Shown here: piece after piece, positions 8,488 to 17,300 of the stretch
Position numbering within the stretch: position 1 is the stretch's first letter
Layout of the letters: the number at the start of each line of letters is the position of its first letter
From: Bryobacterales bacterium
Lineage (GTDB): Bacteria; Acidobacteriota; Terriglobia; Bryobacterales; Bryobacteraceae
Length of the DNA: 61,112 bases
Assembly: GCA_016789745.1 (NCBI GenBank)
Contig: JAEUQF010000041.1
Coordinates: 1 to 61,112 of the forward strand
Direction of reading: 5' to 3'
Program-made: the position numbers and the translations under genes
The notes under the pieces: model-generated
Told to the model about the DNA's origin: nothing
Database searches by the model: none
The model's input: the letters and a program-made list of their open reading frames with translations, nothing else

Positions 8488-8521
8488 GTTCGAACCTCCT
8501 GGTCTGATGTTCTCCTCATTG

Positions 8522-8574
8522 TGTTAACCACCTGTTTGCAAAACACAGTGGCAAAGTAAAAGTTCCGTAAAGTT
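8522..8574 (-). promoter_or_regulatory. Cpx-like operator and -10 element of the Spy-like gene
   Basis: The plus strand reads GTAAAAGTTCCGTAAAGTT at 8556-8574: two GTAAA half-sites with an 11-base period. On the minus strand, 28 bases further on, is TTAACA (8527-8522), a candidate -10 element, itself 35 bases from the ATG. No good -35 is present, which fits activator-dependent transcription. The half-site GTAAA is that of the CpxR box of enterobacteria, which has five rather than six bases between half-sites. Confidence 0.6.
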
Positions 8575-8578
8575 TCAC

Positions 8579-9793
8579 TTACTCGAATCGCAGCGCTTCG
8601 ATGGGATCCAACTGGGCCGCCTTGCGCGCGGGATAGTAGCCGAAACCCACGCCGATCGCCATCGAGAAAATAGCCGACCCCAGCGCCGCCACCGGCGAGA
8701 TGGAGGTCGGCCAGCCGAACACCTGCGACATGGCCAGCGAGGCTCCAATTCCCGTCAGCACGCCCAGGAATCCGCCCGCTAACCCCAGCAGCAGCGATTC
8801 GATCAGGAACTGGTTTTGGACAGCTTTGGAGCGCGCCCCAATCGCCATGCGGATGCCGATCTCGCGCGTTCGCTCGGTCACCGACACCAGCATGATGTTC
8901 ATGATGCCGATGCCGCCCACCAGCAGCGATACGGCGGCAATCCCGCCCAGCAGCATCGTCATCACACGCGACGTCTCCGCCGCGGTTTCGGCGACGTCGG
9001 CCAGGTTGCGGATGCTGAAGTCATCCTCCTGCCCCGCTCGCAAGTTATGACGTGCCCGCAACACGGAGGTTACCTGCTGCTGGGTGGCTTCGGTCGCCTC
9101 GGGAGACACCGCCGACACATACGCCGTCGAGATGTAATTGGTCGCCAGCAGCTTCTTCATTGCAGTGGTGTAGGGCACCACCATGGTGTCGTCCTGGTCC
9201 TGGCCGAATTGGCTCTGGCCGCGGCGTTCCAGCACGCCGACCACGCGGAACGGCAGATTGCGAACGCGGATCATCTGTCCCACGGGTTCGGCACCACCGA
9301 ACAGGTTGTTCGCCACGGTCTGTCCGATCACCGCCACACGCGCGGCACTGCGCACATCGGCGGCTGTAAAGAACTCGCCGCTGACCACGCCGCGGGCGCG
9401 TATGGCGGGGTAGTTGGCATCGAAACCTTCGGCGCGGGTGGTCCAGTTCTGGTTGCCGTACACCAGCGGGACGCCGGCGGTCAGGCCGGGGCTGGCGGCG
9501 GCTACGGTGGGCACTTCGCGCACGATGGCGGCGACGTCGTCGGGCGTTAGCGTGGTGGCCGTGCCCGATCCGCCGCGCATGCCACCGCTGCGCTGGCTGC
9601 CCGACATGATGATGAGCAGATTGGTGCCCATGTTGGAGATCTGCTGCTCCACCTGCTTTTGCGCGCCTTGGCCGAGGCTGATCATGGCAATGACCGAGCC
9701 GACACCGATGATGATGCCGAGCATCGTCAACGCCGAGCGCACCTTGTTGCGAGCCAGTGCGCGGACGGCAATCTTCAAAACCGGGATCATCAT
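8579..9793 (-). CDS. MacB-like ABC transporter permease
   Basis: A 404-residue permease. An N-terminal transmembrane helix (about 20-42, LTMLGIIIGVGSVIAMISLG) leads into a periplasmic MacB core domain (about 45-245). The FtsX-type C-terminal domain with three helices spans about 280-400 (for example IAAVSLLVGGIGIMNIMLVS, then TREIGIRMAIGA). By family, it works with the ATPase and adaptor upstream as a MacAB-type mechanotransmission pump that moves substrates across the periplasm to an outer-membrane channel. The start overlaps the ATPase stop by four bases (ATGA). No TolC-like gene is nearby. The substrate is unknown. Confidence 0.92.
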   Translation of the reverse strand: MMIPVLKIAVRALARNKVRSALTMLGIIIGVGSVIAMISLGQGAQKQVEQQISNMGTNLLIIMSGSQRSGGMRGGSGTATTLTPDDVAAIVREVPTVAAASPGLTAGVPLVYGNQNWTTRAEGFDANYPAIRARGVVSGEFFTAADVRSAARVAVIGQTVANNLFGGAEPVGQMIRVRNLPFRVVGVLERRGQSQFGQDQDDTMVVPYTTAMKKLLATNYISTAYVSAVSPEATEATQQQVTSVLRARHNLRAGQEDDFSIRNLADVAETAAETSRVMTMLLGGIAAVSLLVGGIGIMNIMLVSVTERTREIGIRMAIGARSKAVQNQFLIESLLLGLAGGFLGVLTGIGASLAMSQVFGWPTSISPVAALGSAIFSMAIGVGFGYYPARKAAQLDPIEALRFE

Positions 9794-10554
9794 AAGGCAC
9801 CCACTTCCTGTTCCACTTGGGCAACGGTTGCTTCCAACTCGACAGCGGCATCGCGGCGATTGCGAATCTGCTGATCGAGAATGATTTGGCCATCCTTCAT
9901 GGCCACCATGCGCTTGGCATACTGTGCGATATCGGGCTCATGCGTCACCAGCACGATGGTGATGCCGGCATCGCGATTCAGTTTCTGGAACAGCGCCATG
10001 ATCTCGATGGAGGTACGGCTGTCCAGGTTGCCGGTGGGCTCATCGGCCAGCAGAAGAGCGGGCCGGTTCACCAGGGCGCGGGCAATGGCGACACGCTGCT
10101 GTTGGCCGCCCGAGAGCTGGTTCGGATGGCTGTCTTCCTTGTGAGCCAGGCCGACGGCGGCCAGTGCCCGCCGCGCCCGCAGGTGCCGCCCTTCCGCCGG
10201 CATGTTGGCGTAGATGAGCGGCAGTTCCACGTTCTCCAGCGCGCTGGTACGGCGCAGCAGGTTGAAGCCCTGGAAGACAAAACCCAGGTGGCGATTCCGG
10301 ATGTCGGCGCGCTGGTCTTTGTCCAACTGCGAGACATCTTCGCCGTTCAACAGATAGCGGCCGCGCGTGGGGCGATCGAGGCAGCCGAGGATGTTCATCA
10401 TGGTCGACTTGCCGGAACCGGAGGCGCCCATGATGGCCAGGAACTCGCCGCGCTCCACGGTGAGGCTGACGCCGCGCAGGGCATGCACGCGAACTGAGCC
10501 GGAGTCATAGAGTTTGTGGATCTGATCCAGTTCGATGACGTTTTGGGTTGCCAT
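9790..10554 (-). CDS. MacB/LolD-type ABC transporter ATPase
   Basis: A 254-residue ATPase of the lipoprotein-release/MacB group. Walker A is GASGSGKST (43-51), the signature is LSGGQQQR, Walker B is LLLADEPTGNLDS with the catalytic Glu, and the H-loop is LVTHEPD. It is separate from the permease, unlike E. coli MacB, where both are one protein. A C-terminal tail of about 30 residues (RRDAAVELEATVAQVEQEVG) extends past the usual end. The ATG overlaps the adaptor stop by one base (TAATG), so the three efflux genes form one operon. Confidence 0.95.
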   Translation of the reverse strand: MATQNVIELDQIHKLYDSGSVRVHALRGVSLTVERGEFLAIMGASGSGKSTMMNILGCLDRPTRGRYLLNGEDVSQLDKDQRADIRNRHLGFVFQGFNLLRRTSALENVELPLIYANMPAEGRHLRARRALAAVGLAHKEDSHPNQLSGGQQQRVAIARALVNRPALLLADEPTGNLDSRTSIEIMALFQKLNRDAGITIVLVTHEPDIAQYAKRMVAMKDGQIILDQQIRNRRDAAVELEATVAQVEQEVGAL

Positions 10555-12005
10555 TAGCGTTTTCCTCCTCCTCGTGGGCCGCTCGGTGTGAAGGGCGAAC
10601 GCGCTGCGCTGCCTTGCTTGGTGTTGGCCTGGGCTTGCAGGGCCGGCACGGCTACCTGGTCGCCTTCCTTCAAGTCGCCGGTTGTGATCTCCGTGTTGAT
10701 GCCGTCGGTGAGGCCCAGGCGAACCCTTACGGGTTTGGGGCCTTCCGGCGTCACACGATAGATTTCGGCGGATCGGCGACGTTGCGCGACCTGGAGGTCG
10801 CGCGCAGGCTTGGAAGCCTGCCCCACGGTCTCCGGCTTGAAGCGGAGGGCGGCATTCGGGATCTTCAGAACGTTGCGAGCCTCCGCCACCACCGCCGTGA
10901 TGCTGGCCGTCATCCCGGGCTTCAGCTTCAGGTCCGGGTTGTCGACATTCACCACCGCCGTGTATGTGACGACGTTCTGAACGGTCTGCGGTGCCAGACG
11001 GATCTGCGCGATGCTGCCGCGGAATGTTTCGTTCGGGTATGCATCCACCGTGAAGTTCACGCGGCTTTCCGGAGTCAACTGGCCGACATCAGCTTCGTCA
11101 ATCTCCGCCAGCACCTGCATCTTGGTCAGGTCATTGGCGATGAGGAATAGCGTCGGCGCCTGCAGGCTGGCGGCAACCGTCTGGCCAACGTCCACGTTCC
11201 GGGCCACCACCACGCCGTCGATCGGCGACACGATGGAACTGCGCGACAGGTTCACCTGCGCCACTTCGACGGAGGCGCTGGCCTGCTGGGCTTCGGCCTG
11301 CGCCTGCGCCAACTGCGATTCGGAGGCCTGCGCCTGCGCCTTCGCCTGGTTCACCTGAGCCAGGGCCTGGAGGCGTTGTGCCGCGGCTTGTGTCAGCGCC
11401 GCCTGCGCGGTCTCCACCTGCCGCTTCGACGCGGCACCTTCGGCCAAGAGGCTCTTCGTGAGTTCGTAGTTCCGCTCGGCATCCTGCGACACCGAGTCGG
11501 CACGCGAGAGGTTCGCCTGCGCCGCTTCGAGAGAAGCCTTGGCGCTCAGCACATTGGTCTGCGCGGTCTGCACACGAGCCCGGGCGCTGGCGGCACTGGC
11601 CTGCACCTGCGTCAGTTGCGCCTGCAACTGCGAGGGATCCAGCTTCGCGATGAGTTGCCCGGCCTTTACACGCTGGTTGAAATCGGCATACAGTTCGGCC
11701 ACGATGCCCGACACCTGCGAGCCGACCTGTACGGTGGTAACGGCCTGTACCTTACCGGTTGCGCTGATGGTCCGGCGAATGTCTCCGCGCTCCACAGCCA
11801 CTGCGGAGAACGTGGGTGCGGCCGGTTTCGTGAAATACGAAACACCCGCGACGGCCAGCACAGCAGCGGCCAGAATGCCGCCACCGTACAACCAGTTCTT
11901 CTTATGCGGAGTGCTTGCCGCGACCGGCGCCGCCGGCTCCCAGGCCCCGAACAGGTCGTCGTCCTGCACCTTCCGCTGTTTGTTGATCTCGGTGGTAGCT
12001 TGCAT
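10554..12005 (-). CDS. MacA/HlyD-family periplasmic adaptor
   Basis: A 483-residue membrane fusion protein. A cytoplasmic stretch of about 36 residues precedes a transmembrane helix (about 37-57). A lipoyl/barrel half follows (SATGKVQAVTTVQVGSQVSG), then a long Ala/Gln-rich coiled-coil hairpin (about 130-260), the second lipoyl half (SPIDGVVVARNVDVGQTV) and beta-barrel domains. The tail is Gly/Arg-rich. It should join the inner-membrane pump to an outer-membrane channel. It is the first gene of a three-gene operon (adaptor, ATPase, permease) read away from the two-component system; AGGAAG lies before its ATG. The Cpx-like operator at 12074-12092 is 69 bases upstream. Confidence 0.93.
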   Translation of the reverse strand: MQATTEINKQRKVQDDDLFGAWEPAAPVAASTPHKKNWLYGGGILAAAVLAVAGVSYFTKPAAPTFSAVAVERGDIRRTISATGKVQAVTTVQVGSQVSGIVAELYADFNQRVKAGQLIAKLDPSQLQAQLTQVQASAASARARVQTAQTNVLSAKASLEAAQANLSRADSVSQDAERNYELTKSLLAEGAASKRQVETAQAALTQAAAQRLQALAQVNQAKAQAQASESQLAQAQAEAQQASASVEVAQVNLSRSSIVSPIDGVVVARNVDVGQTVAASLQAPTLFLIANDLTKMQVLAEIDEADVGQLTPESRVNFTVDAYPNETFRGSIAQIRLAPQTVQNVVTYTAVVNVDNPDLKLKPGMTASITAVVAEARNVLKIPNAALRFKPETVGQASKPARDLQVAQRRRSAEIYRVTPEGPKPVRVRLGLTDGINTEITTGDLKEGDQVAVPALQAQANTKQGSAARSPFTPSGPRGGGKR

Positions 12006-12039
12006 TGGCTTTCTTCCTGTACCGAGAATCGCAGCCCAT

Positions 12040-12123
12040 CGTTAAGGCTCCGTGTGCGCCGCAGGGTGGGCGTGTAAAGGTTTGGTAAAGTTCGGAGGGT
12101 TTCCCTGAAACCGACCCTATGAT
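12040..12123. promoter_or_regulatory. Divergent control region with Cpx-like operator
   Basis: The plus strand carries GTAAAGGTTTGGTAAAGTT at 12074-12092, identical at 16 of 19 positions to 8556-8574. Toward the efflux operon (minus), TTAACG (12045-12040) begins 28 bases from the operator and 35 bases from the ATG, the same spacings as at the Spy-like gene. Toward the response regulator (plus), TATGAT at 12118-12123 could be a -10 element, followed by the Shine-Dalgarno GAGGTG. One site may therefore serve both operons. Confidence 0.6.
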
Positions 12124-12136
12124 GAGGTGAGAAGCT

Positions 12137-12856
12137 ATGAAATCGGACGGCGCAACGCCCCTGTTGCTGGTGGATGACGATGAGAAACTCACCCGCCTGC
12201 TTCGGGATTACCTGGAGCCGCTGGGCTACGACATCGACATCGTCCACAACGGCAAGGACGGTCTGGATCGCGCGCTGAACGGGGAGTACGCCGCCATCAT
12301 TCTGGATGTCATGCTGCCCGGCCTGCAGGGCTTCGATGTGCTGCGCGAGTTGCGCAAGCGCTCCGATGTGCCGGTGTTGATGCTGACGGCGTTAGGCGAT
12401 GAACCGGACCGCATTGCCGGGCTCGAAGTGGGCGCCGATGACTATCTGCCGAAGACGTTCTCTACCCGCGAGTTGCTGGCGCGGCTGCGCGCGGTGTTGC
12501 GGCGATCGGTGGTGACGCAGAAGCTGCGGCAGGCATCGGAACCGGCGCCGGTGTCGGTGGGCCCGCTGTGGATGGATCCGGGTGCGCGCGCGGCGACTCT
12601 TGACGACAAGCCGCTGGTTCTAACACCGATCGAATATGAGATTCTACTGACGCTGGCGCGGTCCGCGGGCCGCGTGAAGACGCGCGAGCAGCTTCTGGTG
12701 GAAGTGGCGGAACGCGACTTCGAAGCCTTTGACCGCTCCATTGATGTGCACATCTCCTCGCTTCGACGGAAGTTGGGCGATGATCCGAAAGAGCCGCGAT
12801 TTATCGAAACCGTGCGCGGGGCCGGCTACCGCATGCGCCGTCCAGGAGCCGAGTAG
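12137..12856 (+). CDS. OmpR/CpxR-like response regulator
   Basis: A 239-residue regulator. The receiver domain (1-120) has the acidic pocket DDD (13-15), phospho-acceptor D57 in LDVMLPG and K106. The usual proline after that lysine is replaced by threonine (LPKTF in place of LPKPF). The winged-helix DNA-binding domain (about 140-236) is of the OmpR type (LTPIEYEILLTLARS, then SIDVHISSLRRKLGDD and ETVRGAGYRMRRP). It lies directly before its sensor kinase gene, and an 11-base-period direct repeat is found 45 bases upstream of its ATG, so autoregulation is likely. Overall sequence, kinase and Spy-like target all point to a Cpx-type envelope-stress role; that is inference. Confidence 0.94.
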   Translation: MKSDGATPLLLVDDDEKLTRLLRDYLEPLGYDIDIVHNGKDGLDRALNGEYAAIILDVMLPGLQGFDVLRELRKRSDVPVLMLTALGDEPDRIAGLEVGADDYLPKTFSTRELLARLRAVLRRSVVTQKLRQASEPAPVSVGPLWMDPGARAATLDDKPLVLTPIEYEILLTLARSAGRVKTREQLLVEVAERDFEAFDRSIDVHISSLRRKLGDDPKEPRFIETVRGAGYRMRRPGAE

Positions 12857-14305
12857 ATGAATCCGCCGCCGGCCCGCCTCCCGCTTGCCACCAAGATCGT
12901 CCTGCTGACGTTGCTGAACCTGTCCTTGTTGGCTGTGGTGGCGGTGGTGGTGTTGAACTGGCAGCTCAAGCAGGAGTTCGGCTCCTTCCTGCTGGCTACG
13001 GGGCGCGAACGCATTGTGAGTGTGTCGCGGCAGTTGGCGCTTGATCTGCAACAGACCCCGGCCGCCGGCCGCAACCAGCTTCTCGCGCAGTACTCCCAGC
13101 AGTACGACGTGACGTTCCTGCTACTGGACAACCAGGGCGAGGTCTATGCCGGTCCGGAGATGAGCCTGCCACCGGAAGTGGCCGAACGGTTGCGTCGCTT
13201 CCGTGGCCCGGGGCGCGGCGGCTTCGACCGCAAGGGCGGGCCCGGCGGCAACGGCGGTCCTGGTGGACGGGAGCGGCCCACCCCGCCGCCGTTTCTGGTT
13301 ACTACCAGCGGGCCGCTCGGGTATTGGGTGGGGTTGCGAATCCCGGCGCCCGATGGCGAGCGCGGTGGGTCACTGCTGTTGTTGGGGTCGAAGTCTCTGT
13401 TCATGAACCGCTTCTTCTTCGATCCGGAACCGTGGCTTCTGATCGCGGGTATTTCCGTAGCGCTGTCGCTGCTGTGCTGGCTGCCGTGGATCCGCAGCCT
13501 CACGCATTCGGTGCAGCAGATGACTGCCGCGACGCAGCGGATCGCCGAGGGCCAGTTCGACATTCAAGTGGACACACATCGCCGCGACGAATTGGGCAGT
13601 CTGGGGATTTCAATTAATCGAATGGCGCAGCAGTTGGAAACCTATGTCCGCGGGCAGAAGCGATTTCTGGGCGATATCGCTCACGAACTGCGATCACCGC
13701 TGGGTCGCATGCAGTTGGCGCTGGGCATCCTGGAGCGGCGTGCGCAGGACAAGGAAGCCGCCTATGTTGTCGACCTGCAGGAAGAGGTGCAGGTGATGTC
13801 GCAGTTGACCGACGAACTGCTGGCCTTCGCGAAAGCGGAGCTGAAGCCCGATTCGATTCCGGTGGAGCGCGTGGAGGCGGCGCCGGCCATTGAGGAGGCG
13901 GTGTATCAGGAGACGCGCGGCGCCGCTGAGATCCGGACACAGATCGAGCCGGGTTTGCAGATCCTGGCAAATCGCGAATACCTGGTGCGGTCGATTGCGA
14001 ACCTGGTTCGCAATGCCGTCCGTTATGCAGGGGATGCGGGGCCGATCACGGTAACGGCGCGTCGCGACGGGAGCGAGGTGCAGATCCAGGTGGCCGACAG
14101 CGGGCCAGGTGTGCCGGAAGAGGCACTGGAAAAGATCACGACGCCGTTCTACCGATTGGAGTCGTCACGGGACAGGCGCAAGGGCGGCACGGGGCTGGGG
14201 TTGGCGATTGTGCGCAGTTTCGTGGAGGCGTCGAAGGGGTCACTGATCCTGCGGAACCGGCAGCCATCGGGGTTGGAAGTGAACATGAAGTTGCCGGCGG
14301 CGTAG
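12857..14305 (+). CDS. CpxA-like sensor histidine kinase
   Basis: A 482-residue kinase whose ATG follows the response regulator stop directly. Transmembrane helix 1 is at about 12-35 and helix 2 at about 192-212. Between them lies a periplasmic sensor domain of about 150 residues with an unusual Gly/Pro/Arg-rich loop (about 115-145, GPGRGGFDRKGGPGG). HAMP follows (about 213-265), then the H-box GDIAHELRSPLGRMQ with H276, the N-box NLVRNAVRYAGD, G1 DSGPGVPEEA and G2 GTGLGLAIV. It should autophosphorylate at H276 and pass the phosphate to D57 of its partner. The gene is followed 19 bases later by a TonB-dependent receptor gene with a good AAGGAG site, so the operon seems to continue. Confidence 0.94.
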   Translation: MNPPPARLPLATKIVLLTLLNLSLLAVVAVVVLNWQLKQEFGSFLLATGRERIVSVSRQLALDLQQTPAAGRNQLLAQYSQQYDVTFLLLDNQGEVYAGPEMSLPPEVAERLRRFRGPGRGGFDRKGGPGGNGGPGGRERPTPPPFLVTTSGPLGYWVGLRIPAPDGERGGSLLLLGSKSLFMNRFFFDPEPWLLIAGISVALSLLCWLPWIRSLTHSVQQMTAATQRIAEGQFDIQVDTHRRDELGSLGISINRMAQQLETYVRGQKRFLGDIAHELRSPLGRMQLALGILERRAQDKEAAYVVDLQEEVQVMSQLTDELLAFAKAELKPDSIPVERVEAAPAIEEAVYQETRGAAEIRTQIEPGLQILANREYLVRSIANLVRNAVRYAGDAGPITVTARRDGSEVQIQVADSGPGVPEEALEKITTPFYRLESSRDRRKGGTGLGLAIVRSFVEASKGSLILRNRQPSGLEVNMKLPAA

Positions 14306-14324
14306 CGCTGCGAAGAAGGAGATT

Positions 14325-17300
14325 ATGTTTCGATTGTGGATGCTTCTGGCGGCGACGCTTGCCGCCTACGCCGCCGACTACCGGGGCGTGGTGCAAGCAA
14401 ACGGGTTGCCCATTCCCGGCGCCGCTGTGACGGCCCAACAAGGCACCCATACGCAAATAACCTATACCGATGAGGCCGGCGCGTTCGCCTTCACAGGCCT
14501 CGCCGATGGCGCCTGGGAGGTGCGGGTGGAGATGATGGGCTTTGCTCCTGCGATACAGCCTTTAGCACCCGGCGGCAATACGGTCACGCTGCGTTTGGCT
14601 CCACGAGTTCCCGTAGCGCCGGTTCGGGGACAGGCTCCGGGAGCCCGCCGCGGCTTCGAGCAGGTGGCGGTGAACGCCAATGGCAACCCGGCGGAGATCG
14701 CCATTCAGGAAGAGGTGCGTGCCGAGCCGGTGGACACCGGCGCGCAGAACGCCAACGAGTCCTTCCTGGTGAATGGCAGCCTGAGCGCAGGCTTGCAGGA
14801 TGCCGCGCGGCAGGATCCGTTTCTGATGGGCGGGCCCGGCGGCCCGGGATTCGGCCCTCCGGGAAGCCTCGGCGGCTTTGGCGGGCCCGGCTTCGGAGGC
14901 CCTGGTGGCCAGGAAGGCGCACCGGGTGGACCCGGTGGACCTGGCGGACCCGGCATGCGTGGTCCCGGTGGGCCCGGTGGTGGCCCTGGCGGCTTCGGTG
15001 GTGGACCAGGTGGTATGCGCGGTCCTGGCGGCTTCGGCGGCGGGCCCATGATGGGTGGAGGCCCCGCCCAGCGCGGCGCGGCACGCGCCGAACGCAAGGG
15101 GGACCGGCGGGAAGCCCGCGGCACACGCACCTTCGGCAATCGTGCCAACCGGCGGGAATCGGTGCGCGGACAGGCATCCTTCACTTGGCTGAACTCCGCA
15201 CTCGATGCCAAGCCCTATTCCATCAGCGGCCAGGCGATTCGCAAGCCGTCCTATGCGCAGTCGCGGTTTGGCGTCAGCCTAGGCGGCGCACTGCGGATTC
15301 CGAAACTCATCGATGATGACCGCACGTTCTTCTTCGTCGACTACCGTGGGCGCCGCGGACGTAGTCCCTTCGACAGCATCGCCACGCTACCGGATCCCAT
15401 CCAGCGCACCGGCGATTTCTCCGCGTTGAGCAACGTGTTGTATGACCCGGTGAGCAGCCTGCCGTTCGCGGGCAACATCATTCCGGTCTCGCGGCAGAGC
15501 GCCGCCGCACGGGCGATGCTGGATCTGTTCCCGTTGCCGAACCAGCCTGGCAGCATCCAGAACTATCAGCTCATCGCCAGCCTGCCGCAGAACAGCGATG
15601 ACTTCAACACACGGCTGAATCGCAGCCTCACCAGCAAGGACCGGTTGGCGGGGGGCATCTCCTTCCAGCGGCGCAGTGGCGAACAGCAGCAGTTGTTCGG
15701 TTTTCGGGATACCACCGACGGCAGCGGCCTCAACGCCAACGTCATGTGGAACCATACGTTCTCCGCAAAGCTGATCAGCAACTTTCGCGTCACCTTCAGC
15801 CGCAATGCCAACGATACGGTTCCGTTCTTCGCGTTTGGGCGCAACTACGCAGCGGAGTTCGGCATCGCAGGGACGTCCAATGATCCGCTCAACTACGGAC
15901 CGCCCAATCTCAACTTCACCAACTTCGGCGGGCTCAGCGACGGCAATCCCAGCCGGCAGCGGAACCAGTCGATCGCGATTGCCCCGGGCCTGATCCGCAT
16001 CTGGCGCAGCCATACCTTCAGCATGGGCGGGGAGTATCGACGTTCGCAGGTGAACAGCATCAGCCAGCAGAATGCCCGCGGCACCATGACCTTCAGCGGC
16101 ATCTCCACCAGTCTCATCGATGCCCAGGGCAGCCCGGTGTTGAACACCGGCTATGATCTTGCCGACTTCCTGCTGGGCCGCCCGCAAACCACATCCATAC
16201 GATTCGGTAACCCCGACACGTATTTTCGTGGCGCGGCGGGTTCGGCATACTTCTCCGATGACTGGCGCATCTCCGCGAACCTCACAGTGAATGCCGGCGT
16301 GCGGTATGAACTGCTGCAGCCGCTGCATGAGAAGTACGACCGCATGGCGAATCTGGACCTGGCGCCCTTCTTTACTGGCGCCGCCGCGGTCACGCCAACC
16401 ACGCCCGGCCCCTACACGGGCCAGTTCCCGCGCAGCCTGGTGGAGACCGATAAAAACAACTTCGCGCCGCGCATTGGGATTGCCTGGCGGCCTATTCCTG
16501 GCAAGCGCACGCTGATCCGCAGCGGCTATGGGTGGTATTACAACGGCCCGCTGTCGAATCGCGCGGCCACGCGGCTGGCACAGCAGCCTCCGTTCGCGAG
16601 CAGTGGAACACTCACTACATCGCTGGCCAATCCGCTGACCATTGAGACGGGGTTCGCGACGGTGCCCAGCGGGACCATCGCCAACACCTTCGCCGTTGAC
16701 CGTTACTATCGCCTGGGCTATGCGCAGACTTGGAACTTGAATGTGCAGCAGGAACTACCGCGCGGGTTGGTGGCGGAAATCGGCTACCTGGGAACCAAAG
16801 GCACGCGACTGGATATTCAGCGCATTCCCAACCGCGCCGCAACGGGCTCGACGTTGACGGCCGAACAGCGACGGCTGATCAATAACGCGGTGGCGTTCAC
16901 GTACGATAGCTCGGAAGGCAACTCCATCTTCCATGCGGCGCAGTTCCGGCTGACGCGGCGCTTCCAACGCGGTGTCTCGATTGGCGCGTTCTATACGTGG
17001 TCGAAGTCCATCGACAATGCCTCCACGCTGGGCGGCGGCGGTGCGGTGGTGGCGCAGAATGATCAGGACCTCAGTGCCGAGCGCGGGTTGTCTGCCTTCG
17101 ACCGGCGCCACAACTTCTCACTCAACTACATGTTCACGACATCGGACCGGCGCGGGCGTGGCGGGTGGATCTCAAGCCCGCTGTTACGGAACTGGACACT
17201 GAACGGGTCGACAACCATTCGTTCCGGCGCGCCGTTCACCGCGCAGGTACTGGGCAACCGGTCGGACCAGGGCGGCACAGGCGCGGTGGGCAACGGACGC

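Noticed and set aside
14825..15068. CRISPR-like or tandem DNA repeat
   Set aside because: The repetition is codon-level Gly/Pro low complexity in an open frame; there are no spacers or constant repeat units.
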